DNA of 64,000 bases, from positions 1 through 64,000 of the forward strand of contig JANNEH010000124.1 in assembly GCA_031378405.1 (NCBI GenBank), given 5' to 3'. This document shows positions 43,699 through 51,850 of this stretch, one piece after another. The notes under the pieces are model-generated. The model searched no databases. It was not told the DNA's origin and saw nothing but the letters and a program-made list of their open reading frames with translations. Numbering within the stretch: the first letter of the stretch is position 1; each line of letters begins with the position of its first letter. This stretch comes from JAAFHZ01 sp031378405 (GTDB taxonomy: Bacteria > Cyanobacteriota > Cyanobacteriia > Cyanobacteriales > Chamaesiphonaceae). Both the position numbers and the translations under genes were made by a program.

Positions 43699-44568
43699 AT
43701 GACCGTTAAACCTGAATGGCTGCGGGTGAAAGCTCCGCAAATGGAGCGGGTAGGCAAAGTCCAAGATATTCTGCGCGACCTGCATCTCAATACGGTGTGC
43801 GAGGAAGCCTCTTGCCCCAATATTGGTGAATGTTTCCAAGCGGGCACTGCAACCTTTTTAATTATGGGTCCTGGTTGTACCAGAGCTTGCCCCTATTGCG
43901 ATATTGATTTCAACAAAAAGCCCCCAGAACTAGACCCTGCCGAACCGCATCAGTTAGCTCTGGCCGTACAGAGATTAAAGCTAAATCATGTGGTAATTAC
44001 TTCCGTAAATCGCGATGATTTGCCCGATGGTGGAGCGACACAGTTTCTCCGCTGCATTGGTGCAGTGCGGGCATTGTCGCCCAGCACCACGATCGAAGTA
44101 TTAATCCCCGATATGTGTGGCAACTGGAACGCTCTAGAAATCATTCTGCGAGCTGCCCCCGAAGTGGTAAACCACAATACCGAGACTGTCCCCCGGTTGT
44201 ATCGCAAAGTAAGACCCCAAGGCAACTACCTGCGCAGCTTGGAAGTGATCAGCAAAACTCGCCAATTGGCTCCCAAGATTTATACCAAGTCTGGCATAAT
44301 GGTGGGCTTGGGTGAAACCGATGCCGAGGTGCGCCAAACCATGCAAGACCTACGGAATGCCCATTGTGATATTTTGACTATCGGTCAATATTTGCAACCT
44401 TCACCACATCATCTCCAAGTCGCTGAGTTTGTGACTCCAGAAAGATTTGCTGACTGGCAAGAATTTGGTAAATCGATCGGCTTTCTACAAGTAGTGTCTT
44501 CACCCTTAACTCGTAGTTCTTACCATGCCGAACAAGTGCGTGAACTAATGGTGCAAAACCCTCGCTAA
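43699..44568 (+). CDS. lipA: Lipoyl synthase
   Basis: A 289-residue radical SAM enzyme that inserts two sulfurs into octanoyl groups on lipoyl carrier domains. The auxiliary 4Fe-4S cluster motif is CEEASCPNIGEC; the radical SAM motif is CTRACPYC; and the C-terminal RSSYHAE supplies the family's serine ligand. Length is normal. Cyanobacteria often have two lipA genes; which one this is cannot be told. It ends one base before gpsA, so both probably share a message. Confidence 0.96.
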   Translation: MTVKPEWLRVKAPQMERVGKVQDILRDLHLNTVCEEASCPNIGECFQAGTATFLIMGPGCTRACPYCDIDFNKKPPELDPAEPHQLALAVQRLKLNHVVITSVNRDDLPDGGATQFLRCIGAVRALSPSTTIEVLIPDMCGNWNALEIILRAAPEVVNHNTETVPRLYRKVRPQGNYLRSLEVISKTRQLAPKIYTKSGIMVGLGETDAEVRQTMQDLRNAHCDILTIGQYLQPSPHHLQVAEFVTPERFADWQEFGKSIGFLQVVSSPLTRSSYHAEQVRELMVQNPR

Positions 44569-44569
44569 T

Positions 44570-45472
44570 ATGTTGCTGCCTTCTACAATTATTGGTGCCG
44601 GAGCTTGGGGCAATGCCCTCGCTGGCTTAGTGCAATCGCCAGTGCAAGTGTGGTCGCGGTCATCTGCTACCCCTTTAACTACAGCAGTGACTGGCAGTGA
44701 GTTGGTGATCTCGGCAGTTTCTATGGCTGGAGTCAACGAAGTCGTCGATCGACTGCGCGATATTTTGACCCCCGAGCAAATTATTGTCACCACTACTAAG
44801 GGGCTTGATCTGGCGACTAATTTGACACCTGCCCAAATTTGGGCAGCAGCATTTCCCCACAACTCGATCGTGGTGTTATCGGGGCCAAATCTTTCGGCAG
44901 AAATTCAACTTGGCTTACCTGCTGCTACCGTAGTGGCGAGTGATGATCCTCAGGCTGCTAAAAAAGTACAGACAGCATTTTCTTCTAGTCAATTTCGGGT
45001 CTATACCAATGACGACCCCCTGGGGGTAGAGCTGGGTGGTACGGTGAAAAATGTGATGGCGATCGCTGCTGGTACTTGTGATGGCCTAGGCTTGGGCAGT
45101 AATGCCAAAGCGGGTTTGCTCACCCGAGGACTTGCTGAGATTGTCAGAATTGGCACCCATTGGGGCGCAGATCCCGAGACATTTTATGGTCTCTCTGGTT
45201 TGGGTGATTTGCTGGCCACTTGTAGCAGTGCTTTGAGTCGCAATTATCAGGTAGGCTATGGTTTGGCTGAGGGTCGATCGCTCTCTGACATTCTTGCACA
45301 ATTAGAAGGCACCGCCGAGGGTGTGAATACTACGAAAGTATTGATGCAAATTGCTCGTCAAAATCAGGTAGATTTACCTATTACCATGATGGTCGATCGA
45401 ACATTACAAGGCCAAATCACTCCGGCTGAAGCCTTAACCGCCTTAATGTTACGGGACAATCGCCCCGAGTAG
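44570..45472 (+). CDS. gpsA: Glycerol-3-phosphate dehydrogenase [NAD(P)+]
   Basis: A 300-residue enzyme reducing dihydroxyacetone phosphate to sn-glycerol-3-phosphate for phospholipid and glycolipid synthesis. The dinucleotide motif is at the very start (IIGAGAWGNALAGL), followed by TTKGLD, LSGPNLSAEI, the catalytic-lysine block GVELGGTVKNVMAIAAG and GLGDLLATCSS. The N-terminus is short but complete. It follows lipA directly; a convergent terminator lies 65 bp beyond the stop. Confidence 0.95.
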   Translation: MLLPSTIIGAGAWGNALAGLVQSPVQVWSRSSATPLTTAVTGSELVISAVSMAGVNEVVDRLRDILTPEQIIVTTTKGLDLATNLTPAQIWAAAFPHNSIVVLSGPNLSAEIQLGLPAATVVASDDPQAAKKVQTAFSSSQFRVYTNDDPLGVELGGTVKNVMAIAAGTCDGLGLGSNAKAGLLTRGLAEIVRIGTHWGADPETFYGLSGLGDLLATCSSALSRNYQVGYGLAEGRSLSDILAQLEGTAEGVNTTKVLMQIARQNQVDLPITMMVDRTLQGQITPAEALTALMLRDNRPE

Positions 45473-45536
45473 ATATTTAAAATCAGGTTTATAATTAGCT
45501 AAATCCTCACTATTTAAGGAATGTGTGTTTTATGAG

Positions 45537-45561
45537 AAATTGGGCTGGAATACCCAATTTT
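45537..45561 (+). terminator. Bidirectional terminator-like hairpin
   Basis: AAATTGGG (45537-45544) pairs with CCCAATTT (45553-45560) around an 8-nt loop. A-tract and T-tract flanks make it work in both directions, between gpsA (plus) and the RelE/ParE module (minus). Confidence 0.65.
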
Positions 45562-45572
45562 AGACAATAAAT

Positions 45573-45869
45573 CTAAAACAACCGATTACGCCACTTTTGG
45601 GGATCTTGGGAACAGTGAAAAACAGCGTAGATAGTAATACTGGTTTCCGAATTCTCATAAAAAAGGACATAAGGAAACCGTCGAATCATGGCTCTTCGAT
45701 AGTTTTGATGGACTACCGGGTACATTTCTTGGTTTCGTCGAATGAACTGAATACAAGCATCTACACAGCGAAGAAATTCTTCGCCCAAGCCAAGCTCTTG
45801 GCTTTCGTACCATTTATAAGCCTGAGCCACATCATCTTCGGCTTCAGGCAGAATAACAAAATTGCTCAT
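45573..45869 (-). CDS. RelE/ParE family toxin
   Basis: A 98-residue type II toxin with RelE/ParE fold: VILPEAEDDVAQAYKWYESQELGLGEEFL, a central PVVHQNYRRAMIRRFPYVLFYE strand pair and ITIYAVFHCSQDPQKWRNR at the end. ParE members poison gyrase, RelE members cleave mRNA; this subgroup, paired with the addiction-module-component antitoxin, is not clearly placed. I start at the ATG at 45869, which lies one base after the antitoxin stop; the longer frame overlaps the antitoxin. Confidence 0.88.
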   Translation of the reverse strand: MSNFVILPEAEDDVAQAYKWYESQELGLGEEFLRCVDACIQFIRRNQEMYPVVHQNYRRAMIRRFPYVLFYENSETSITIYAVFHCSQDPQKWRNRLF

Positions 45870-45870
45870 A

Positions 45871-46086
45871 CTAACTCTGACGAATTCGTTCTTTAGCCGC
45901 TTCCCATGAACTTCCTGCATCGGGATTTTGCAAATGGGCAGCTTTTCGCCTAGCCAGTTCGTCCTTTTGCCAGTCCAACACCGGAATTTGCTCAGGATTC
46001 AAAGCTATGCTATCCCATAAGTCTTCAAGAAGCTGTAATTTTTCTGAGACAGTTAGTTCAAAAACTTCAGTAAACGCTGCATTCAT
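45871..46086 (-). CDS. Addiction module component antitoxin (TIGR02574-like)
   Basis: A 71-residue acidic protein with the family pattern FELTVSEKLQLLEDLWDSIA...PVLDWQKDELARRKAAHLQNPDAGSSWEAAKERI. This matches short cyanobacterial and proteobacterial antitoxins that sit upstream of RelE/ParE toxins. The order antitoxin then toxin with a 1-base gap is standard, and autoregulation by the complex is expected. Confidence 0.88.
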   Translation of the reverse strand: MNAAFTEVFELTVSEKLQLLEDLWDSIALNPEQIPVLDWQKDELARRKAAHLQNPDAGSSWEAAKERIRQS

Positions 46087-46129
46087 ACTGACCTCTTAAG
46101 TTTTTATATCGATCTGATTAGATTCTAAA

Positions 46130-46351
46130 CTATGGTAGCGGGATTCCCAATAGTTGAAGGGTAAGCTTGATGACTCCTTTGGTGGCTTCGCCAACTGTGG
46201 TTTTGCCAGCCGTATCCATGCCCCATTTTACTACTTTGCCCATGACACCTGGGTTAGCTTATGTTTATGCTGCAAAATCGCTAGCTGCTTGTTTGGTGGC
46301 ATCCTCTGGTGAAGCACCTTGGTTCTGCCGAATCCTCGCTGAGTCCACCAT
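46130..46351 (-). pseudogene. Degenerate small coding remnant
   Basis: On the minus strand one frame reads MVDSARIRQNQGASPEDATK...SDFAA, hits two TAA codons, and then continues in the same frame with MGKVVKWGMDTAGKTTVGEA...LLGIPLP and a stop at 46130. The second part has the amphipathic look of the short N-terminal or linker segments found in some cyanobacterial multidomain proteins. The region has no other gene, so it is probably a decayed gene of about 75 codons. Low certainty; the plus-strand frame at 46167-46373 is unconvincing. Confidence 0.3.
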
Positions 46352-46469
46352 TACCCTGTTCGATCAGTACTGATAAGCATAAAAAGATAATTAGATTTAT
46401 GAACCTTACTTAATTGTATAGAATCAATAGCCTTCTCACCAATACATCCTCTCGCAAGCTCAGGTCAAA

Positions 46470-47282
46470 CTATCGATCGCCTCTCTCCCCACCACCCCTC
46501 TCACCATCATCACCGTCCGGCAACTGCAACCTTTGTGGTTCTCTTTGAGGTAATTCTACCAACGGCAACTCCATCAACTCCAAAGCTGGCTCCAAAACCT
46601 GAGGAACTGCCACTTCCTGAGCAGTCAACGGCAACATAATCGGCTTCTCAACCCAATGACTGCTAATCGGCAACGTATTTTCCAAATCATCCAACGGACG
46701 AGGAATCACCATCACCGCACTCAGCTCCCCAATCCGCTCCGCCTCAATCATCCCCGCTTCCACCGCGATCGCCACATCCGTCACCGCTCCCCGAATCACG
46801 ATTGTACACAAACCCGCCCCAATTTTTTCGTAGGCCGCCACTTCAATATCTGCCGCCTTCATCATAATATCTGCCGCACCCACCAAAGCCACAAATCCCC
46901 TGGTTTCTAGCAGCCCGATCGCCGTATTTGCCAACTTATTGCGGCCATTCCCCCGCGTCAAAGCTGCCAACCTACTGCCGATCGGCAACACCGCCTCCAA
47001 ATTCGGCAAAGGCCGAGGAATAATCGTACTGGAAATAGTCTGACCAAATTTTTCTGCCGTATCTAAACCTACCTCGATCGCAATCCGCACATTGGCGATC
47101 GTCCCCCGTACTACCGCATTACAGTAGCCATTACCAATCTTTTCATAGCCTACCAAAGTAACACCAGAAGATTTCAGCATCATATCGGCAATACCCACGA
47201 TCGCCGGAAAACTCTGGGTAGAAATAATGCCCAAAGCCATGTCATTAAAATTATCTGGAGATTGCTGTTTAGCTGGAAGCAC
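46470..47282 (-). CDS. ccmO: Carboxysome shell protein CcmO (tandem BMC)
   Basis: A 270-residue protein with two BMC (bacterial microcompartment) domains. Domain 1 is about residues 15-105 (MALGIISTQSFPAIVGIADMMLKSSGVTLVGYEKIG). Domain 2 is about 117-210 (TAIGLLETRGFVALVGAADIMMKAADIEVAAYEKIGAG). The C-terminal tail is proline, leucine and charge-rich (ending in a GERGGGERGD run). CcmO is required for beta-carboxysome shell formation and forms trimers or hexamer-like tiles. Start is GTG 47282 or ATG 47240. It is the last gene of the operon, about 130 bp after ccmN. Confidence 0.92.
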   Translation of the reverse strand: MLPAKQQSPDNFNDMALGIISTQSFPAIVGIADMMLKSSGVTLVGYEKIGNGYCNAVVRGTIANVRIAIEVGLDTAEKFGQTISSTIIPRPLPNLEAVLPIGSRLAALTRGNGRNKLANTAIGLLETRGFVALVGAADIMMKAADIEVAAYEKIGAGLCTIVIRGAVTDVAIAVEAGMIEAERIGELSAVMVIPRPLDDLENTLPISSHWVEKPIMLPLTAQEVAVPQVLEPALELMELPLVELPQREPQRLQLPDGDDGERGGGERGDR

Positions 47283-47413
47283 CTATTACCTCGGTAATAT
47301 CAATGACCAAAAGTATCAATGGCCAAGTCGCCAAGAAAAACGCCGACATAACCGCGCTTGCACCAATCATAACCCCTCGATCGACAATCCCGCTGATTGC
47401 CCTTCATCCCCAA

Positions 47414-48007
47414 TCATCTTTGATTTCGCAAAGTCGCCAACAACCGTTCTAAACCGGCCTTACCGTATATTGGAGTATTGATCGACAGGACGATCGGAGC
47501 GACAGGAATTGTGGGCACTGGTGGCAACGGCACTCCGACCGACTCTTTTGGATCAGATTGTTGAGGTTCATTGATCGCTGCTGATATTACTGGATCGCCA
47601 ACTTCCTGGACCCTAACATCCTGCTCGGGATGAGCATTGGTATACTCAGTGGACAAGCTATAAGAATCAATTAAAGAATTTGGTGGAAGAACGGTGTTAG
47701 GAGCGATCGACACAGCAATTAAGCTACTATCTGCACCAATACAAGCTCGCTCTCCCACCTGGGTAGCACCAAAAACTAAGGTACCCATCCCCAAAATCAC
47801 TCCATCTCCAATAAACAAAGTGCCAGTATGGGCGTGCAAAATACAACCTGCACCAATACAAGCACCAACTCCAATCACAAGTTGACTACCTGGATCGGCA
47901 TGTAACAAAACCCCACTAGCAATGTTTGCTGTTGGATGCACCGTTACATCGCCGCTGATCACAGCAGGACGATTGGGAGGTGGCATAGCAACGGGCAAGG
48001 GAATCAT
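47414..48007 (-). CDS. ccmN: Carboxysome assembly protein CcmN
   Basis: A 197-residue adaptor. The N-terminal ~125 residues are left-handed beta-helix hexapeptide repeats (VHPTANIASGVLLHADPG, IGVGACIGAGCILHAHTG, IGDGVILGMGTLVFGA) that bind CcmM. A disordered, proline-rich linker follows. The final helix PIYGKAGLERLLATLRNQR is the encapsulation peptide that attaches the Rubisco condensate to shell protein CcmK. The preceding intergenic gap from ccmM holds a strong hairpin. Confidence 0.93.
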   Translation of the reverse strand: MIPLPVAMPPPNRPAVISGDVTVHPTANIASGVLLHADPGSQLVIGVGACIGAGCILHAHTGTLFIGDGVILGMGTLVFGATQVGERACIGADSSLIAVSIAPNTVLPPNSLIDSYSLSTEYTNAHPEQDVRVQEVGDPVISAAINEPQQSDPKESVGVPLPPVPTIPVAPIVLSINTPIYGKAGLERLLATLRNQR

Positions 48008-48045
48008 TGGCCTAGTGGGAGAGGAGGATCACATCATCAACAATA

Positions 48046-48087
48046 CGGCTAGCCAGCCGCATCTACACAAATGCGGCTGGCCAGCCG
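48046..48087 (-). repeat. Large hairpin in the ccmM-ccmN gap
   Basis: Two 17-base arms, 48046-48062 and 48071-48087, pair with one mismatch around the 8-base loop CTACACAA. The right arm itself contains the perfect 16-bp palindrome GCGGCTGGCCAGCCGC (48073-48088). It lies 15 bp past the ccmM stop codon and ~40 bp before ccmN, and no T-tract follows. Likely effects are mRNA stabilisation or partial attenuation; a mobile palindromic repeat is the alternative. Confidence 0.85.
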
Positions 48088-48101
48088 CACTCACACACAG
48101 A

Positions 48102-49832
48102 CTACTTGGCTGGACGATGAATCATTTTCTCAGCAACCCGCTTCTTGGCTTTTTGGTCTACACCAATTACCCGGATGAAGGATTTTGGTCGCTCATTAAT
48201 AATCGATTCCAAAGAACGGACGATCGCCGCAGCACTGTTACCAGCTACTTGACCACCGGTTTCCCAGGCATTGCTCCGGTAGCGACGCTCATCAGCAAAT
48301 TCAGTCATAATTACACAGCCTTGCGCAACTACCCGAGAGATAGTCTCTATTGCGTCTACCGAGAGAACTGCGCTGGTGGCACTGCCGCCACCGTAACTCT
48401 TGTTACTGCCACTGCCACCAGTGCTAAAGCTGTTGCTAGCACTACTAGTGTTGCTGGCCGCACCGATCGGTTGGCCAGGACGGTGTACTACTTTTTCCGA
48501 GACTCGTCTGCGAGCTTGTGGATCAATGCCGATTACTCGAACATAACCATCTGGATTGTTAGCAATACAGTCAGAAATCGCCCCTAAAATTGCCCCTTCA
48601 GACTGGGATTCAATCTGACCACAGCTAGTCCAAGAGCTAGTTTGGAAACGACGTTTATCAGCGCTTTCCACCCCGATTTTGCAGCCTTGATTAATTAACT
48701 GACGCACAGTCATTACCAACTCAGAACCAGCATTAGCGGTGCTAGCTGGAGCAGCACCGGAGGAGCTAAAAGAAGTACTGACACTGCGGATTTCTGATTG
48801 ACCTGGTTGATCGTTAGGACGTTGAATAATAGTTTCTAATACCCGACGCTTGGCATTAACATCAATACCAATTAAGCGGACGTACTCACCGCTATGCTCA
48901 TGCAAGCAGGTTTCTAAGCTGCTTAGAATATCGCCTTCATTATTGGAATTAAACGGCGAGCAGCTCATCCAAGAACTAACTTGAAAGCGCCGCTTATCGG
49001 CATGTTCGGTGCCTACACGATAGCCCTGGGCGAGCAAACGGCGGACGTTGTTAATCACATCGGGGTGAAGTTTTAAATTATTACGGTTATACATAGTATT
49101 TAAGGTATCTATAGTTTCTGCATGAACTGGCAAATCTAGACCGGATGAATCCATCCCTGGCAAACCGGCAAGCGGTGTTGCAGGTTGATATGTTAAGTCA
49201 TTAGCATTTTGCAGCGGAGTAATACATTCGATATCATCGGCGCAGCGATAGCCAGAGCGCAGAGAATCGTTAATGCTGATCACATGAGAGGCAAACTTGC
49301 GATCGGCAGGTTGAACATCAGACAGTCGATCGGCTTGATGTTGAGAAGTAATGATCGATCCGGACGGGACAAATTTACCCGGCGGAATTTCCACGTCCTG
49401 AATCAGGGCGTGCATCATTACAATGCAACCATCATTGATTTTGGCGTTAAACACAGTAGAACGAAAGCCAATAAAGCAATCGTTACCCACATAAGCTGGT
49501 CCATGAATCAGCGCCATGTGAGTTAAGGAAGTATCATTCCCCACCCAAACCGAGTAAGATTCGCCATCGTCTCCTACTACCCGACCTTGCTCCAGACCGT
49601 GGATGACTACTCCATCCTGAATGTTGCTATTTGCACCAATTACAAAAGGAGTGCCTTCATCAGCCCGGATCGAAGTACCGGGCGCGATCATTACCTTCGC
49701 CCCAATGCGCACATCGCCAATGATGTTAGAAAAAGCATGGGCGTATGCGGTGGGGTGAATATCTGGCTCGGCTAAGCCGCTAGACCACGGTGTGGGTGGA
49801 GCGGCGGCGGAGTTACTCCGGACTACCACCAT
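48102..49832 (-). CDS. ccmM: Carboxysome scaffold CcmM (gamma-carbonic anhydrase plus three SSUL modules)
   Basis: A 576-residue scaffold. Residues ~20-205 are a gamma-carbonic-anhydrase beta-helix with three zinc-ligand-type histidines (His78 in VIHGL, His105 and His110 in THMALIHGP) and a Cys pair (Cys197, Cys203) like the regulatory disulfide of active CcmM. Three Rubisco small-subunit-like modules follow at ~255-339, ~370-452 and ~490-574, separated by S/G/A-rich linkers. These bind between Rubisco subunits and condense the enzyme. A shorter form from an internal start (for example Met247) is expected by analogy. A strong AAGGAGG site precedes the ATG. Confidence 0.95.
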   Translation of the reverse strand: MVVVRSNSAAAPPTPWSSGLAEPDIHPTAYAHAFSNIIGDVRIGAKVMIAPGTSIRADEGTPFVIGANSNIQDGVVIHGLEQGRVVGDDGESYSVWVGNDTSLTHMALIHGPAYVGNDCFIGFRSTVFNAKINDGCIVMMHALIQDVEIPPGKFVPSGSIITSQHQADRLSDVQPADRKFASHVISINDSLRSGYRCADDIECITPLQNANDLTYQPATPLAGLPGMDSSGLDLPVHAETIDTLNTMYNRNNLKLHPDVINNVRRLLAQGYRVGTEHADKRRFQVSSWMSCSPFNSNNEGDILSSLETCLHEHSGEYVRLIGIDVNAKRRVLETIIQRPNDQPGQSEIRSVSTSFSSSGAAPASTANAGSELVMTVRQLINQGCKIGVESADKRRFQTSSWTSCGQIESQSEGAILGAISDCIANNPDGYVRVIGIDPQARRRVSEKVVHRPGQPIGAASNTSSASNSFSTGGSGSNKSYGGGSATSAVLSVDAIETISRVVAQGCVIMTEFADERRYRSNAWETGGQVAGNSAAAIVRSLESIINERPKSFIRVIGVDQKAKKRVAEKMIHRPAK

Positions 49833-49883
49833 TATTTGAATCCTCCTTAATATAGGCGCACTACTTATTACCCAGTATCTTTA

Positions 49884-50183
49884 TCACCCAGCATCTTTTT
49901 TGCTGTAGAGCGATCGACTGCCCAAATTAACGGTGTCGATAATCCCTACTACTGCTGCGTCTAAGGAACGGTCTTCATATCCAGAAACTTTTCGAGCAGC
50001 GCTACCAATACTGATCAACACCCACTCACCAATTCCTGCTCCCACTAAGTCAGCAGCCACCTCGTACTCGGGCAGCGTTTCGCCATTTTCGTCCATGTAC
50101 TGGACAAACAAAAGCTTGACGCTACCTAAACTAGGATCTTTGACTGTGCTAACGACCGTACCCAGAGCCTTCGCAATTCTCAT
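49884..50183 (-). CDS. ccmL: Carboxysome vertex protein CcmL
   Basis: A 99-residue BMC-P protein forming pentamers at the icosahedral shell vertices. Features: MRIAKALGTVVSTVKDPSLGSVKLLF, EYEVAADLVGAGIGEWVLISIGSAAR and DAAVVGIIDTVN. Length is normal. It starts one base after the stop of the third ccmK gene and precedes ccmM by 51 bp, so it is part of the same operon and probably under reduced translation relative to CcmK. Confidence 0.95.
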   Translation of the reverse strand: MRIAKALGTVVSTVKDPSLGSVKLLFVQYMDENGETLPEYEVAADLVGAGIGEWVLISIGSAARKVSGYEDRSLDAAVVGIIDTVNLGSRSLYSKKDAG

Positions 50184-50184
50184 C

Positions 50185-50526
50185 TTAAGCGCGGCTCGAC
50201 GGACGGATGCCGCTAACGCTTTCGCGGAAGGACTCTACTGCATCGGTGTAACGAATGGGCAGTACAAACTCTAAGTTTTCGTGAGGACGAGCAATAATGT
50301 GAGTGGAAAGCACTTGACCACCGTTTACCCGCTTGACGCTTTCTACGCCAGCAGCTACAGAGGCTTGCACTTCAGAAACGTCGCCGCGCACAATTACAGT
50401 AACGCGACCGCTACTGATCTTTTCGTAGCCGACCAAGGTAACACGAGCGGCCTTGACCATAGCATCAGCAGCTTCTACAACTGCGGGGAAACCAAGAGTT
50501 TCAATCATTCCAACGGCGATCGCCAT
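50185..50526 (-). CDS. ccmK1: Carboxysome shell hexamer CcmK1-like (third copy)
   Basis: A 113-residue BMC-H protein with the extended C-terminus FRESVSGIRPSSRA that marks CcmK1. The core is GMIETLGFPAVVEAADAM, VTLVGYEKISSGRV, RGDVSEVQASVAAG and RPHENLEFVLPIRYT. The pore-loop segment reads KISSG rather than the usual KIGSG, so residue 38 is Ser. It is expected to tile shell facets with the other CcmK copies and lies 69 bp after the middle copy. Confidence 0.95.
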   Translation of the reverse strand: MAIAVGMIETLGFPAVVEAADAMVKAARVTLVGYEKISSGRVTVIVRGDVSEVQASVAAGVESVKRVNGGQVLSTHIIARPHENLEFVLPIRYTDAVESFRESVSGIRPSSRA

Positions 50527-50595
50527 AGTTTTGCTCCAATTTTAGTTAGTTTAGCTTTTCAGATTTTGTGATTATTTCTATTAGCCAGTCAATCA

Positions 50596-50904
50596 TTACA
50601 TCCGGAACTGTTCAACAGCTTCGGTGTAACGAATAGGCAATACAAATTCTAAGTTCTCGTGAGGACGAGCAATGATATGGGTGGAAATTACTTCGCCCCC
50701 ATTGACACGCTTAGCAGATGCAACCCCAGCAGCAACCGAAGCTTGTACTTCAGATACGTCACCACGCACGATGACAATCACGCGGCCACTACCAATCTTT
50801 TCGTAGCCGACCAAAGTAACACGAGCGGCTTTAACCATCGCATCAGCGGCTTCTACTAGAGCTGGAAAGCCCAAGGTTTCAATCATTCCAACGGCAACTG
50901 CCAT
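50596..50904 (-). CDS. ccmK2: Carboxysome shell hexamer CcmK2-like (middle copy)
   Basis: A 102-residue BMC-H protein with canonical features: GMIETLGFPALVEAADAM, pore loop KIGSG at residues 36-40, RGDVSEVQASVAAG, RVNGGEVISTHIIARPHENLEFVLPI, ending EQFRM. This is the standard CcmK2 sequence and length and is likely the major facet protein. It is flanked on both sides by paralogues with altered pore loops. Confidence 0.95.
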   Translation of the reverse strand: MAVAVGMIETLGFPALVEAADAMVKAARVTLVGYEKIGSGRVIVIVRGDVSEVQASVAAGVASAKRVNGGEVISTHIIARPHENLEFVLPIRYTEAVEQFRM

Positions 50905-50966
50905 AATTTCTACTCTATTTTTAACTTGTTAATTAGTTTAGCTGTATTCGAGAGGTTCTAATGCCC

Positions 50967-51275
50967 TTACATGCGGAATCTTTCCACATCTTCGGTGTAA
51001 CGGATCGGCAATACAAACTCTAAGTTTTCGTGAGGACGAGCAATGATGTGAGTGGAAACTATTTCACAACCCATCACCCGCTTGGCGGACTCCACACCAG
51101 CAGCAACAGAAGCCTGTACTTCAGATACATCACCGCGCACGATGACAATAACTCGGGCACTACCAATTTTCTCGTAACCCACCAGGGTCACGCGAGCTGC
51201 TTTAACCATGGCATCAGCAGCTTCTACAAGCGCCGGGAAACCTTTGGTCTCAATCATTCCAATTGCAATAGACAT
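50967..51275 (-). CDS. ccmK: Carboxysome shell hexamer CcmK, variant pore (first copy)
   Basis: A 102-residue BMC-H protein, first in the operon. Most of the sequence matches the middle copy, but the pore-loop segment is KIGSA (Ala40 instead of Gly), and residues 68-70 read MGC instead of NGG (KRVMGCEIVS). EDVERFRM ends the protein. These changes sit at or near the hexamer pore and inter-subunit surfaces. It arose by tandem duplication. The operon promoter must lie upstream, in the 575-bp divergent region. Confidence 0.93.
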   Translation of the reverse strand: MSIAIGMIETKGFPALVEAADAMVKAARVTLVGYEKIGSARVIVIVRGDVSEVQASVAAGVESAKRVMGCEIVSTHIIARPHENLEFVLPIRYTEDVERFRM

Positions 51276-51850
51276 TCTTAGAGGAACTCCTCAATATTAA
51301 TTCAGTTAGCTATTTCTTTATTTCTAGCGCACTGTTGAACCAGGTTTCACAGACACGAAAAGAGCGAGCTTAAGCTGGACTTAGCAAAAGCTAGACATTT
51401 TCGGAAAATTAGCAAAGCCTAAAATTGCACGAGCGCCACGATCAACAATACAGTTTAGGTGTTCAATTTGGCAATATAATAAACAATTATTCTTTTTGAT
51501 TTTGGCTATAAGCTAGCCTGATAACTGCTGATGGCTGATTGTTCTCTAGTTTTAAGCTTAAAGTGCAGTAGAATCGCAAAAAACATAGTATTGACTCTAT
51601 GATAAAGTTAAAATACCAAGGTTGATACATCAATATAATAGCCTTAGTAGAATTTCGCTCTTTGGAGTCAGATGCTATCCACTATTGCAAAATCTCCGAA
51701 TTAGCTTGAGATAGTTGAAGAAATGTGAAACACTGTTAAGAACCTTAAAACAATTTGGCCTCTTGCGTTCAGCCTTCATCGGAGCTGGTTCAGGTTGGCC
51801 TAAAAAATCACCTTTTAACACTTTTACATATAATTAATTGGGCACAATTT
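51276..51850. promoter_or_regulatory. Divergent control region between ccm and ndhF-ndhD-cup operons
   Basis: 575 bp without a credible gene separate two CO2-concentrating operons, so both promoters should lie here. On the plus strand TATAAT at 51634-51639 directly follows the palindrome TTGATACATCAA (51622-51633), which is LysR-like in shape; no good -35 is spaced for that -10. A TTGACT at about 51593 is another candidate -35. The start of the plus-strand protein is taken at 51851. Assignments of exact sites are weak. Confidence 0.45.

Noticed and set aside
46167..46373. Plus-strand 68-codon frame
   Set aside because: Composition is unlike protein, and the opposite strand has a better, though broken, coding signal.
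51622..51639. Palindrome TTGATACATCAA next to TATAAT as an NdhR/CcmR operator
   Set aside because: The shape is LysR-like, but the published-type half-site spacing is not matched, no -35 is correctly placed, and the operon looks like the constitutive F4/D4/CupB form.
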